DNA of 64,000 bases from Basilea psittacipulmonis DSM 24701. Its GTDB lineage: Bacteria; Pseudomonadota; Gammaproteobacteria; Burkholderiales; Burkholderiaceae_B. The stretch spans positions 1,674,001 through 1,738,000 of the forward strand of contig NZ_CP009238.1 in NCBI RefSeq assembly GCF_000743945.1. Direction: 5' to 3'. Below the pieces are notes generated by a model. It was given only the letters and a program-made list of their open reading frames with translations, was not told where the DNA came from and did not search any database. Positions 48,701-55,404 of the stretch are shown here, one piece after another. Position numbers and translations under genes: made by a program. Within the stretch, counting starts at the first letter, position 1; every line of letters begins with the position of its first letter.

Positions 48701-51700
48701 TGCTTTCTACGCCGATGTTGTTGTCAGTTAACTTGTTTGACTCAGTCACACCACCTTTAATGGTTAAAGTCTCGTTCAGTTTCTTCGCAATCGCGTTACC
48801 GCTATCACCTGCAAACTTCAAGCCATCTTCTAAGGTCGCTACCGTGTGCTTGGTCGTACCATCTGGATCGGTGTACACGATACGGGTGATGCTATTGCCG
48901 TCTAAGCCTACTGCACCTGCATCGCCTGTCGCACCATTCTGACCATTCGTGCCGTTCGCTCCGTCTTTACCTGCTATCGCGATGGTTGTGCCGTTCGTGC
49001 CATCGCCTAACTTCACGGTCTTACTCTCTACCGTATCCGTATTCGCGTTGATCGTCACCGTGCCATTCGTATTATCCAAGCTGACGTTCTTACCGGCTTT
49101 TAACGTCACTTTCTTATCTTTAGCAGTAACATCTGTGCTGCTCGTTCCATCGTTCGTCGCTAACGTCCATTGATCGCCTTGAGCTGCCGTAATCTTGCCT
49201 GTTACAGTCTCAATCGCTTGATCTAACTGGCCTTTATTGACCGCATCGTTTTTACCACTACCATCGGCTACGTTGCTGATTACCTTGTTACCAGCATCAA
49301 TACCAGCTTTCTTCACGCTTGGACCACCACTGATCGTTAAGCCTTCTGTCGTGATGCTCGTATCACCCGCCTTCAACGTACCACCAGTAATCGTTCCTGT
49401 TGCATTGATGTCCTGTAAACCAGTTAGCGATTTCGCTAATTTCACCACGAGGCTACCATCAGTGCCTTTAACCACCTTGATGTTGCCATCAGCTGTTTCA
49501 CCTGTCGCGCCACCTTTAATCGTTAAGGTATCGCCTAGTTTCTTCGCTACTGCCTGACTATCATCGCCTTGGAACTTCAAGCCTTTATCTGTCAATTCAG
49601 TCTTCGCTGTGTCAATCGCGCTATAAACCGTTCCGCCCGTCACAACATCAGTGTTGCCACTTACTACTTGACCGTCTTTCTTCACAGATAAGTCGTACTT
49701 CTCACCTTCTGTTGCTGTCGCTGCTGTCTTCGTCACGGTCACGCTGTTGTCTTTAGACTCAACTGTTGGTTTAGCCTTATTAATCGCACTGTAAACATCA
49801 CCACCACTTACCACTTTGGTTTCGTTTTCTGCTACTTTGCCTTTGTTTAAAGTTAGTTGGTAGTTATGGTTAACCCCATCTGTTGATGTATCAGAAGCGG
49901 TAATATCTGCTGTAGTAGCCACCGTTGTTTCACTACCACCACCCGTGATTTGAAGTTTTTTAAGTTGTGCAACGGTGACGGCATCATCATCTAATACACC
50001 ATCTGCTACGTTAGTGATACGGCGAGTAAGTGCATTAGTCATTGAGACATCATTAATAGAGCCATAGTTAGAACTACCTGCACCGACTGATACAATACCT
50101 TTCGTACTTTGATCTTTGTTTGTTAAATAGGATTTTTGACTTTCAGTAACAGTGTCCTCGCCCTCAGTAACACGTGAAAAGGTACCTAGTGCGACAGAAT
50201 TGTCCATCTCTGTTCGTGCATAATAACCCAGCGCTATTGAATTATTTACTACTTTATCTTGAGTATAATTACTACCGTTTTTGGTATTGTAAGTATTTGA
50301 AGTATAACCTACAGCTGCACTACGACCAATTGCTATCGAATTATTGCCACTAGCATAGCCGCTGTTACCAATCGCAATGGCATCTGTTGCATTGGCTATT
50401 GAAACACGTCCTAATGCCAATGAACTTTCTCCAATAGCCTTACTACTATAACCAAATGCCACAGAGTCAACACCAGAAGCATTCGCCACAGGACCTATTG
50501 CTGTCGCATTTGTATTCGTCGCTTTTGCACTACCACCAATCGCAATGGCATCTTTACCCGAAGCTTTTGCCACATAGCCTAACGCCAATGCTCTTTCAGC
50601 ACTTCCCTCTGCACTATTACCAATAACAATTGCATCCGTAGCATTCGCTGTCGCGAATCGCATCAAGGCTAATGCACTTTTTCCACTTGCATTCGCATTA
50701 TTACCAATGGCAATCGCATCCACTGCGCTATTTGATTTTCCTGCTTCTTTCAATGCAGTAATAGCATCTTGCCGAGCTTTATTTTTGGTTTCATAGTCCG
50801 CATCTGCTTTTGTCACACGGTCACGTGCCGCACTAATTGCGGTGGCATTATTATCCGTATAAGCCTGCTTAAGTGCCGTATTCGCTGCATTTTGCTCATT
50901 AATCGCCGCATTTCTTGCATCATTTGCAGTATTAACCGCTTGACTTAAAGTCTCTAAATTATCATTCCAGCCAGCAGAAGCACCTGAACCAAATACGATC
51001 ACATCTTTCGCCCCTGCTTTACTATTTCTACCTACCGCATAGGCTTGCTCCGCCACAGAACGGGCACTATCACCCAAACTGACACTACTGTTATTATAGG
51101 CATGGGCAACAGCACCGATGGCAATACTCCTTTCACCATAGGACTTCACGCTATTACCGATCGCAATCGCATCGGATCCTCGAGAATCTGCTAAACGTCC
51201 CAATGCCATCCCAGCATAAGACCATGCTTGCGCACCATCACCAATAGCCATGGCAGATGCCACATTTGACTCATTATATGCCTCGTATAACTTCTTCTTC
51301 GCCGCACCAACCTGCTCCTGCGTAACGGTTTTCCCATTATATTGAAGACCATTATTAAAATACATCTGCAAGTCAGTATATTCTTTCTCTAACTTCGCAA
51401 TCTCTTCCGAATTACCAGCTCGTGTTTTCGAACCAATCGCAATACCTTCTTTGGAACCTGCGAATGCTGATGCCCCCTGAGCAATTGAATTAGTAGCCGT
51501 CGCTGTTGCATAACCCACCGCAACAGTATTATCACGTAATGCCTTAGATGCTCCGCCTAATGCGGTTGCAAAGTTACCTTCTGCGGTTGATCCTGTTCCT
51601 ACCGCCAAAGCCACCCCCCCATCAGCCTTAGCCTTATTACCAAATGCCGCTGCTGCTCCAGACCAATATGCACCTAATGACTTAGATTTAATCGCCGCAA

Positions 51701-52313
51701 CTAAAGGATTATCAGGGTTATATGCCAGCGTATTACCATAAGCATCATGATAATAGGTCACCCCAATAGAGTACACATTACCTGTCGCCGAAGCACCATC
51801 CCCCACTACGACACTACCGCGGCCTGACGCTGTCGCACCAGTATATCCACCGCCAATGGCAATGGTACCTACCGAATTAGCATTAGCTGCTTTATTATTC
51901 GTATAATTAGCTAAATTAGCCGCAGAGTCAGTAGAATTACTTGTATTTAAAACACCGCCATGAATAGTTTGATTAAAGCCCAATGGTAGGACCCAACCTG
52001 TTCCCTCATAACTGACCTGCGATTTACCACCGCCTAACTGCAAACCTTTATAAATATCGGCAATCGTTACATTGGAAACATTCGTTCCTGAAGTCGAGAT
52101 TATTTGCCCATCTTTAATCTCAACGGTTGCCCATGCTGGTGTTCCTATTAGTCCCACCAACACCGCCAGCACTGATAACGGGAAGTAACGCAAGACCCCT
52201 GCTTGCTCTAAACTCTGCCCTGCAGACGATTTCACATGTCCTTTAGCAAATTCTGATGCTACTTCACAACGATTTTTGTTACGATTAAAAATAACTTTAA
52301 AAATCTTATTCAT
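39729..52313 (-). CDS. giant trimeric autotransporter adhesin (YadA-like)
   Basis: This is a 4194-residue type Vc secreted adhesin. It begins with an extended signal peptide (MNKIFKVIFNRNKN...), a hydrophobic segment at about 43-60 and cleavage after PAWA. The head (about 100-780) has many YadA-type SxAIGxxAxA repeats and two inserted coiled coils. The stalk (about 800-4090) repeats neck modules (ITKVANGTAGTDAVN type), Trp-ring-like QANKGWNLKVG modules and four short Gly-X-Y stretches. The C-terminal YadA anchor (AGVANAMATAGLPQAYRPGK to VGIGYQW) ends in Trp. The ribosome binding site is AAGGA, about 6 nt before the ATG. Three identical chains should form a fibre anchored in the outer membrane for host adhesion. 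G9 upstream and G7 inside suggest phase variation. Confidence 0.97.
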   Translation of the reverse strand: MNKIFKVIFNRNKNRCEVASEFAKGHVKSSAGQSLEQAGVLRYFPLSVLAVLVGLIGTPAWATVEIKDGQIISTSGTNVSNVTIADIYKGLQLGGGKSQVSYEGTGWVLPLGFNQTIHGGVLNTSNSTDSAANLANYTNNKAANANSVGTIAIGGGYTGATASGRGSVVVGDGASATGNVYSIGVTYYHDAYGNTLAYNPDNPLVAAIKSKSLGAYWSGAAAAFGNKAKADGGVALAVGTGSTAEGNFATALGGASKALRDNTVAVGYATATATNSIAQGASAFAGSKEGIAIGSKTRAGNSEEIAKLEKEYTDLQMYFNNGLQYNGKTVTQEQVGAAKKKLYEAYNESNVASAMAIGDGAQAWSYAGMALGRLADSRGSDAIAIGNSVKSYGERSIAIGAVAHAYNNSSVSLGDSARSVAEQAYAVGRNSKAGAKDVIVFGSGASAGWNDNLETLSQAVNTANDARNAAINEQNAANTALKQAYTDNNATAISAARDRVTKADADYETKNKARQDAITALKEAGKSNSAVDAIAIGNNANASGKSALALMRFATANATDAIVIGNSAEGSAERALALGYVAKASGKDAIAIGGSAKATNTNATAIGPVANASGVDSVAFGYSSKAIGESSLALGRVSIANATDAIAIGNSGYASGNNSIAIGRSAAVGYTSNTYNTKNGSNYTQDKVVNNSIALGYYARTEMDNSVALGTFSRVTEGEDTVTESQKSYLTNKDQSTKGIVSVGAGSSNYGSINDVSMTNALTRRITNVADGVLDDDAVTVAQLKKLQITGGGSETTVATTADITASDTSTDGVNHNYQLTLNKGKVAENETKVVSGGDVYSAINKAKPTVESKDNSVTVTKTAATATEGEKYDLSVKKDGQVVSGNTDVVTGGTVYSAIDTAKTELTDKGLKFQGDDSQAVAKKLGDTLTIKGGATGETADGNIKVVKGTDGSLVVKLAKSLTGLQDINATGTITGGTLKAGDTSITTEGLTISGGPSVKKAGIDAGNKVISNVADGSGKNDAVNKGQLDQAIETVTGKITAAQGDQWTLATNDGTSSTDVTAKDKKVTLKAGKNVSLDNTNGTVTINANTDTVESKTVKLGDGTNGTTIAIAGKDGANGTNGQNGATGDAGAVGLDGNSITRIVYTDPDGTTKHTVATLEDGLKFAGDSGNAIAKKLNETLTIKGGVTESNKLTDNNIGVESKDGELLVKLAKDVDLGSTGSLKVDKTKVGSDGITFEGGAASLNSNGLTITGGPSVTTSGIDAGGKKITKVANGTAGTDAVNFSQLSAVETKADKAQTTADAAKTAAETAKSAAEAATTQANKGWNLKVGSTTKNIAPEGSVTFADGDHTTVSLTDSTVKVNVKADGQVTSGNTGLVTGDAVNKAIEDAKKVSKTTVESKDNSVTVTKTAATATEGEKYDLSVKKDGQVVSGNTDVVTGGTVYSAIDTAKTELTDKGLKFQGDDSQAVAKKLGDTLTIKGGATGETADGNIKVVKDGDSLVVKLAKSLTGLQDINATGTITGGTLKAGDTSITTEGLTISGGPSVKKAGIDAGNKVISNVADGSGKNDAVNKGQLDQAIETVTGKITAAQGDQWTLATNDGTSSTDVTAKDKKVTLKAGKNVSLDNTNGTVTINANTDTVESKTVKLGDGTNGTTIAIAGKDGANGTNGQNGATGDAGAVGLDGNSITRIVYTDPDGTTKHTVATLEDGLKFAGDSGNAIAKKLNETLTIKGGVTESNKLTDNNIGVESKDGELLVKLAKDVDLGSTGSLKVDKTKVGSDGITFEGGAASLNSNGLTITGGPSVTTSGIDAGGKKITKVANGTAGTDAVNFSQLSAVETKADKAQTTADAAKTAAETAKSAAEAATTQANKGWNLKVGSTTKNIAPEGSVTFADGTNTKVELDSSSNTVKVNVEANGQVASGNTGLVTGDAVNTAIEGAKTELTGKGLKFQGDDSQVVTKSLGDTLTIKGGATGETADGNIKVVKGTDGSLVVKLAKSLTGLENITATGTISGGTFKAGDNTLNSTGLTVGPVKVTSTGIDAGGKKITNVANGTANTDAVNKEQLDKAIEGVTGQITAAQGDQWTLATTNDGSTVTNVEAKDKKVTLKAGKNVSLENANGTVTINANTDTVESKTVKLGDGTNGTTIAIAGKDGANGTNGQNGATGDAGAVGLDGNSITRIVYTDPDGTTKHTVATLEDGLKFAGDSGNAIAKKLNETLTIKGGVTESNKLTDNNIGVESKDGALVVKLAKDVDLGANGSVKAGDTKVSADGITFGDDGKASLNSNGLTITGGPSVTTSGIDAGGKKITKVANGTAGTDAVNYSQLSAVETKADNAQTTANAAKSAAETANKGWNLKVGSNTTTVKPEGTVTFADGDHTTVSLTDSTVKVNVKADGQVTSGNTGLVTGDAVNKAIEDAKKVSKTTVESKDNSVTVTKTAATATEGEKYDLSVKKDGQVVSGNTDVVTGGTVYSAIDTAKTELTDKGLKFQGDDSQAVAKKLGDTLTIKGGATGETADGNIKVVKDGDSLVVKLAKSLTGLQDINATGTITGGTFKAGNNTLDSTGLTVGPVKVTSTGIDAGSQKITKVANGTADSDAVNKGQLSAVETKADNAQTTANAAKSAAETANKGWNLKVGTNTTTVKPEGTVTFADGTNTKVELDSSSNTVKVNVVANGQVASGDTGLVKGGDVYSAIEDAKKVSKTTVESKDNSVTVTKTAATATEGEKYDLSVKKDGQVVSGNTDVVTGGTVYSAIDTAKTELTDKGLKFQGDDSQAVAKKLGEMLTIKGGATGETADGNIKVVKDGDSLVVKLAKSLTGLQDINATGTITGGTFKAGDNTLNSTGLTVGPVKVTSTGIDAGSQKITNVAEGTANTDAVNKEQLDKAISDAQEAVQADQWTLATTNDGTTTKEVEAKDKKVTLKAGKNVSLENSDGTVTINASTEQLETQTVVLKGKDGTNGTTIAIAGKDGANGTNGQNGATGEAGKAGVDGNSITRIVYTDPDNKQHTVATLEDGLKFKGDSGDTIAKKLNEELTIKGGATGTLTGNNIGVESKDGALVVKLAKDVDLGANGSVKAGDTKVSADGITFGDDGKASLNSNGLTITGGPSVTTSGIDAGGKKITKVANGTAGTDAVNYSQLSAVETKADNAQTTANAAKSAAETANKGWNLKVGSNTTTVKPEGTVTFADGDHTTVSLTDSTVKVNVKADGQVTSGNTGLVTGDAVNKAIEDAKKVSRTTVESKDNSVTITKTEATDSTGEKYDLSVKKDGQVVSGNTDVVTGGTVYSAIDTAKTELTDKGLKFQGDDSQVVTKSLGDTLTIKGGATGETADGNIKVVKDGDSLVVKLAKSLTGLQDINATGTITGGTFKAGDNTLNSTGLTVGPVKVTSTGIDAGSQKITNVAAGSNANDAVNYSQLQAVETTANKGWNLKVGSAGTTKTVAPGDTVTFADGNHTTVTLTDSTVKVDVKADGKVAKDDTGLVTGDTVNKAIEAAKTTVKSDDASVTVTKTEGTNGAGDTYNLAVKKDGKVEDGNTDVVTGGTVYSAIDTAKTELTDKGLKFQGDDNQEIAKKLGDTLTIKGGATGTLTDKNIGVESKDGALVVKLAESLTGLKDITATGIITGGTFKAGDNTLDSTGLTVGPVKVTSTGIDAGGKQITKVASGLGSTNLADAKDDTLTNAANIGDLKNAMNAITSSVTGGFGLKADDNNEVKADLGNTITVNGDNQNITTSVDNNAVKVALNDQVTLGKKDSTGKVTLNNKEGKANVTLDGDKGLTVGKVADKSNGTSVSDMGVISTDDQGNKALHMAAGSTYMGADGKTVSISADGLYNGGNKITGVAAGDISAASTDAVNGSQLFAIQNAVKGIKESKLSFQGDDGQAVSKTLGETLTIKGGATDATQLTKGNIGVVNEGGNLVVKLAKDVDLGDTGSLKAGDTSVTTEGLTIKDGPSVKKTGIDAGSQKITNVAAGTADTDAVNVSQLKAATQANKYFKAGSTGDNDDAVVEQDATSGSVAIGAGSKAKAAHKPTQDNNGYYAAFDGEVAGLTVNDQNPTGPAVVSFGTEGAERQLQHVAPGVISATSTDAINGSQLHATNMQVARNSQAISALGKQIDNLDKDLSAGVANAMATAGLPQAYRPGKNMVAIAGSTFRGQSAIAIGVSSISDNGKVVIKASGTTNTRGDVGGTVGIGYQW
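46621..49770 (-). repeat. 1644-bp near-identical tandem duplication in the adhesin stalk
   Basis: The DNA from about 46621 to 48120 recurs from about 48265 to 49765 with an offset of 1644 bp, almost base for base. One 3-bp insertion (a DGDSL versus GTDGSL difference) changes the offset to 1647 near 49456. Unit one ends at 48264. It encodes about 548 residues per copy (protein residues about 850-1900), including one Gly-X-Y stretch. The near identity points to recent duplication or ongoing gene conversion. Confidence 0.88.
51614..51620 (-). repeat. G7 run in the adhesin head coding sequence
   Basis: Seven consecutive G in the coding sense encode part of ADGGVALAVG at about residue 232. The run is short but is the longest G tract in the adhesin frame. 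Confidence 0.6.
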
Positions 52314-52787
52314 AGGCTTTCCTTACAAAAAAAGTAAACACTAACACCCTCTTTATATATTTAAAATGTTCTTAAAAAAGACGATGTTAGCGAAAGAATT
52401 ACATAGATGAGAAGATTTTACCTGTCTCAACATATAAAATCAAAATCCCCCCCCCGTACACCCAAAACAGTGATTTTTGTATATAAATCAATAGATTGGG
52501 ATAAAAAGTAGAGGGATTTTATTAAATTTAACTTAACACTTTTGAAACATTTATAGTCATTTTGCACAATTTCAAAACTACGTAGGTCACAATATATTGA
52601 TTTTACAAAAATTTATTTAATAATTAATTATTGCTCAATGTAGCAATCTCACAACGATTTATTACGATTTTAAAACATTTACTTCCCTTTTTTATTAGAG
52701 GATCTTAACCCCACTCCTTGTTCCAGCATAGCCCAAACCATACGTATTCGACTATCCGATTTTCAAGTATTGCCTGTTACAAAAAGA
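52314..52787. other. AT-rich upstream region of the adhesin gene
   Basis: About 470 bp lie between the adhesin start and the 3' end of the next glycosyltransferase. It is very AT-rich apart from a G9 tract (52447-52455). A perfect ATTGCT/AGCAAT hairpin lies near 52630. TATA-rich stretches around 52354-52365 and 52432-52440 are possible -10 elements, but no single promoter is clear. No gene is supportable. Confidence 0.5.
52447..52455 (-). promoter_or_regulatory. G9 tract upstream of the adhesin (phase-variation candidate)
   Basis: Nine G in the adhesin sense lie 134-142 bp before the ATG. They are followed within 15 bp by an AT-rich TTTTATATG that could be a -10. Length changes in such tracts alter promoter spacing or strength in Moraxella uspA1 and Neisseria adhesin genes. 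Confidence 0.6.
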
Positions 52788-53657
52788 CTAAGATAATTCT
52801 TCTTGAAACCCCACCTTTCTTAAAAAAGAAATCACATAATCCTTATCCACCATCTCTAGTGTGACGTGGTTGGCCTCGATGTCCAAGACCTCTTTATAAC
52901 GTTCCAACGGTACACTAGGAAGGGAAAGTGAACGTCTATGTCTTTTCAAAAGTGGAAAATGCCAAGTAATCAACTGAGTATGAACGATTTGCAAACCGTA
53001 CTTTTTACAGAATGATTGTGGAAATTCCAAGAGTTCATACGCCTCGAAATTAGAATCATCGGCATCTGTAATATACATTTTAAAACGTAATTCTGACACT
53101 TTTTTTAGCAACCAATGATCACAAGGATCAACATAAGGTGTTTGAGCATATAAATGCAGTTTACCCTCAACAACATTCAAATTCATTCGGGCGATAGATA
53201 CGATTTGACGCTCATCAACCATACTTAATAGTCGAGCCAGTTTCTCTGTATCATAAATCTGATCCGCATCGATTTTGATCATCCACTCGCCATTTGGAAT
53301 CTGATCTAACGCAGCATTATAGTAGGTATCTAAATGACGCTCTCTTTCAGTATTTGTTAAATATTCACGACTGCCTGCAGGTATTATTTGATAGTCATAT
53401 TTAAAAGGAATAAAACCTGTATTTTTCTGACAAAAATCGAGAATAAATTTTTCTTCTTCCGGATCTTCTGAAGGATTATAGGCAATGACACCTTTTTTAA
53501 TCACAGGCAAAATACTATTTAAACACGCAGGCAAGGTTCGCATCTCATCGCAAACCCGCATAAATGCCCATGCATCAACGGGTTGTCGCATTCTTTCTAA
53601 GAATTTTTTATGGGGAGGGGGGTAAATCTTTATAGACTCGCTTAGGTCGTAAGCCAT
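52788..53657 (-). CDS. GT-A-type glycosyltransferase, possibly surface glycan
   Basis: This 289-residue protein has a DxD motif in IKIDADQIYD at about residue 145, preceded by RHLDTYYNAALDQIPNGEW. The N-terminal WAFMRVCDEMRTLPACLNSI fits the nucleotide-binding strand of GT-A transferases that lack a membrane anchor. It resembles LOS/ganglioside-mimic GalNAc transferases (CgtA-like), but I cannot confirm a family. A CCCC-T-CCCCCC stretch near codons 12-16 is a possible slippage site. It is upstream of the adhesin on the same strand, 474 bp away. Adhesin glycosylation is conceivable, not shown. Confidence 0.7.
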   Translation of the reverse strand: MAYDLSESIKIYPPPHKKFLERMRQPVDAWAFMRVCDEMRTLPACLNSILPVIKKGVIAYNPSEDPEEEKFILDFCQKNTGFIPFKYDYQIIPAGSREYLTNTERERHLDTYYNAALDQIPNGEWMIKIDADQIYDTEKLARLLSMVDERQIVSIARMNLNVVEGKLHLYAQTPYVDPCDHWLLKKVSELRFKMYITDADDSNFEAYELLEFPQSFCKKYGLQIVHTQLITWHFPLLKRHRRSLSLPSVPLERYKEVLDIEANHVTLEMVDKDYVISFLRKVGFQEELS

Positions 53658-53813
53658 ATATCACACGATTTAATATTTTTTTAGCACTATTCATCTTGAG
53701 CACACTCATTTACGACTCTTGTCATCCTAACCGTTACCTTTGTTTCTATACATTCGATGGTGCTTAACACAGCAATTGCATTAAGAAACCATCGTTTGCA
53801 CCACATCCATTTA

Positions 53814-53837
53814 GAAAAAAAGCAAGCTGCTCTTTTT
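53814..53837 (-). terminator. terminator overlapping the gamma-CA stop codon
   Basis: On the minus strand AAAAAGAGCA and TGCTTTTT form a stem around GCT with a small bulge. Six T follow. Confidence 0.6.
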
Positions 53838-54396
53838 AAAACGTGTTTTGTATTTTTAGATAAGCACTCGCTAAACTAACATTCGTTGTCATCACCGACT
53901 CTGAAAACTCTCTCACGGATGTCGGCACGATATTTAAATCTTCCAAATGTGTGGCACGTGTCACCACCGTTGCTGAGGGTAGATAAAACTTCTCAGGAAT
54001 ATCATGCCCATCCACCACACAGTTATGACGCACCACTGCTCCGTCTGCCACCACGCAATTATAAAGCACGGTATTAAAGCCGATAAACACGTTGCTACCT
54101 ACTTTACAAGGACCATGAACAATAGAACGGTGTGCAATCGATGTATTTTCGCCGATTTCCACCGCCGCACCATCTTTAGAATGAATCACGACACCATCTT
54201 GGATATTAGAATAGGCACCGATAATGATGGGATCCATTTGTCCTTCTTCATTGACCTCATCGGCACGAATCACGGCATAAGGACCAATAAACACGCCTGG
54301 CCCTACCTCAATCTTGCCACATAAAATAGCCGTCGGATCGACAAACGCCGTTTCATGAACTTGAGGGAAATCTCCACGGGGATTTTTTCTTAACAT
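53836..54396 (-). CDS. gamma-carbonic anhydrase family (left-handed beta-helix) protein
   Basis: This 186-residue protein has hexapeptide repeats (IGPYAVIRADEV, IIGAYSNIQDGVVIHSK, EIGENTSIAHRSIVHG, IGFNTVLYNCVVADGAVV). The three metal-binding His of gamma-CAs are present in VVIHSKDG and IAHRSIVHG. The C-terminal helix closes the trimer. Many members show little carbonic anhydrase activity, so the enzyme assignment is cautious. The opening MLRKNPRGDFPQVHETAFVDPT fits the betaproteobacterial subgroup. It is 13 bp downstream of the UDG-like gene, probably one operon with tsaB-rimI. Confidence 0.87.
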   Translation of the reverse strand: MLRKNPRGDFPQVHETAFVDPTAILCGKIEVGPGVFIGPYAVIRADEVNEEGQMDPIIIGAYSNIQDGVVIHSKDGAAVEIGENTSIAHRSIVHGPCKVGSNVFIGFNTVLYNCVVADGAVVRHNCVVDGHDIPEKFYLPSATVVTRATHLEDLNIVPTSVREFSESVMTTNVSLASAYLKIQNTF

Positions 54397-54409
54397 AATA
54401 CTTCCTTAT

Positions 54410-55402
54410 CTATTCTTTATGAGTGCCAGCAAAGGCCAAAGAAGTGGCTTTACAATAATCTTGCCACACCAAGGGTCTCAAAGAAACATCTTTGGACAAC
54501 ATAAACGGATGAAATGAAAACACAAAAGGTACGGTATACTGCTCATCAAACTTCACCCAAAATTCCGTTTGACGAAGCATCGAAACGTCATACGATCGCC
54601 CCAACATATATTTCAATGCGGTTCCCCACACCAATACACATCGCGGACGCACAATATCAATTTGCGCCATCAAAATATCGTTCGCATATTCTTTCAAAAA
54701 TGACACGAGCTCACCATGATCACTGTCTCGACATTTTAAAATATGCGTAGCAAATAAGTTGCGACTCATCTCCCAGTCCAATATGCCACTGATTTGGCAA
54801 AATACTTTCTGAATCTGGCCTGTAAACATTTTTTTGTTCGCTACATCAGGCGGTGAGGGACAAATATCTACAATCATTAAGTCTGCACTGGGATGTCCTT
54901 GTCCAAACATAAAGGTATTACCTTGCAACTGATGAAGTTGGATTTTTTCTTCTAGCTCAGCAAGCGTGCGACTCTTGAACTCCAAGAAATTAGGTGCCAG
55001 CTCATCGACCAGATAGACTCTTTTTTCCAATACAGGAGAAACCGATGCACGCTGATTAGCTGACTCCATCACATCATTCGCGTTTAAAGAAGCTCGATTC
55101 TTATTCGATATTATCGTTCGTGTCGAGGAGTCGGGAGACGTTAATTCTCCTAACTTTGAGGCCGCTACCAGTTCAGATAAGGTCTGTTGGGCATCTCGTT
55201 CAACCATCATCGCCTCGGTATGCGTAGTCGACAATGATTCTGAAGCAGTCGTTTGCTGAGATACTGTCTCAAGCGATGAATCAGAGGTTGTTTTATCCTT
55301 TGGATTCAAATGAGTGGCTTTCAAAGGCGTTCCCCACAACGCCGTCACGCCCATCTCTTTTAACCACAAGACCTGTAGCTCATTTAAATCTTGATTCATC
55401 AT
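54410..55402 (-). CDS. divergent uracil-DNA-glycosylase superfamily protein
   Basis: This 330-residue protein sits where Alcaligenaceae carry a family 4-like UDG beside tsaB/rimI. An N-terminal LNELQVLWLKEMGVTALWG and a low-complexity Ser/Thr/Glu linker (about 30-140) precede the UDG core (about 145-320). The usual VGEAPG catalytic motif is replaced by VDICPSPPD. The four-Cys iron-sulfur pattern is not evident, though HILKCRDSD, RPRCVLVWG and the terminal SFHPFML are recognisable. It may have changed substrate or become a non-catalytic partner. It lies 2 bp from tsaB-rimI. Confidence 0.7.
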   Translation of the reverse strand: MMNQDLNELQVLWLKEMGVTALWGTPLKATHLNPKDKTTSDSSLETVSQQTTASESLSTTHTEAMMVERDAQQTLSELVAASKLGELTSPDSSTRTIISNKNRASLNANDVMESANQRASVSPVLEKRVYLVDELAPNFLEFKSRTLAELEEKIQLHQLQGNTFMFGQGHPSADLMIVDICPSPPDVANKKMFTGQIQKVFCQISGILDWEMSRNLFATHILKCRDSDHGELVSFLKEYANDILMAQIDIVRPRCVLVWGTALKYMLGRSYDVSMLRQTEFWVKFDEQYTVPFVFSFHPFMLSKDVSLRPLVWQDYCKATSLAFAGTHKE

Positions 55403-55404
55403 GA

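Noticed and set aside
40064..49557. Many long plus-strand open frames antisense to the adhesin
   Set aside because: They are repeated copies of the same antisense frame created by the codon usage of the adhesin repeats. They have no ribosome binding sites and recur at the repeat spacing.
52788..53657. Dedicated adhesin glycosylation system (glycosyltransferase plus adhesin)
   Set aside because: The genes are 474 bp apart with no sequence link. The glycosyltransferase fits lipooligosaccharide synthesis equally well, so the idea is only mentioned.
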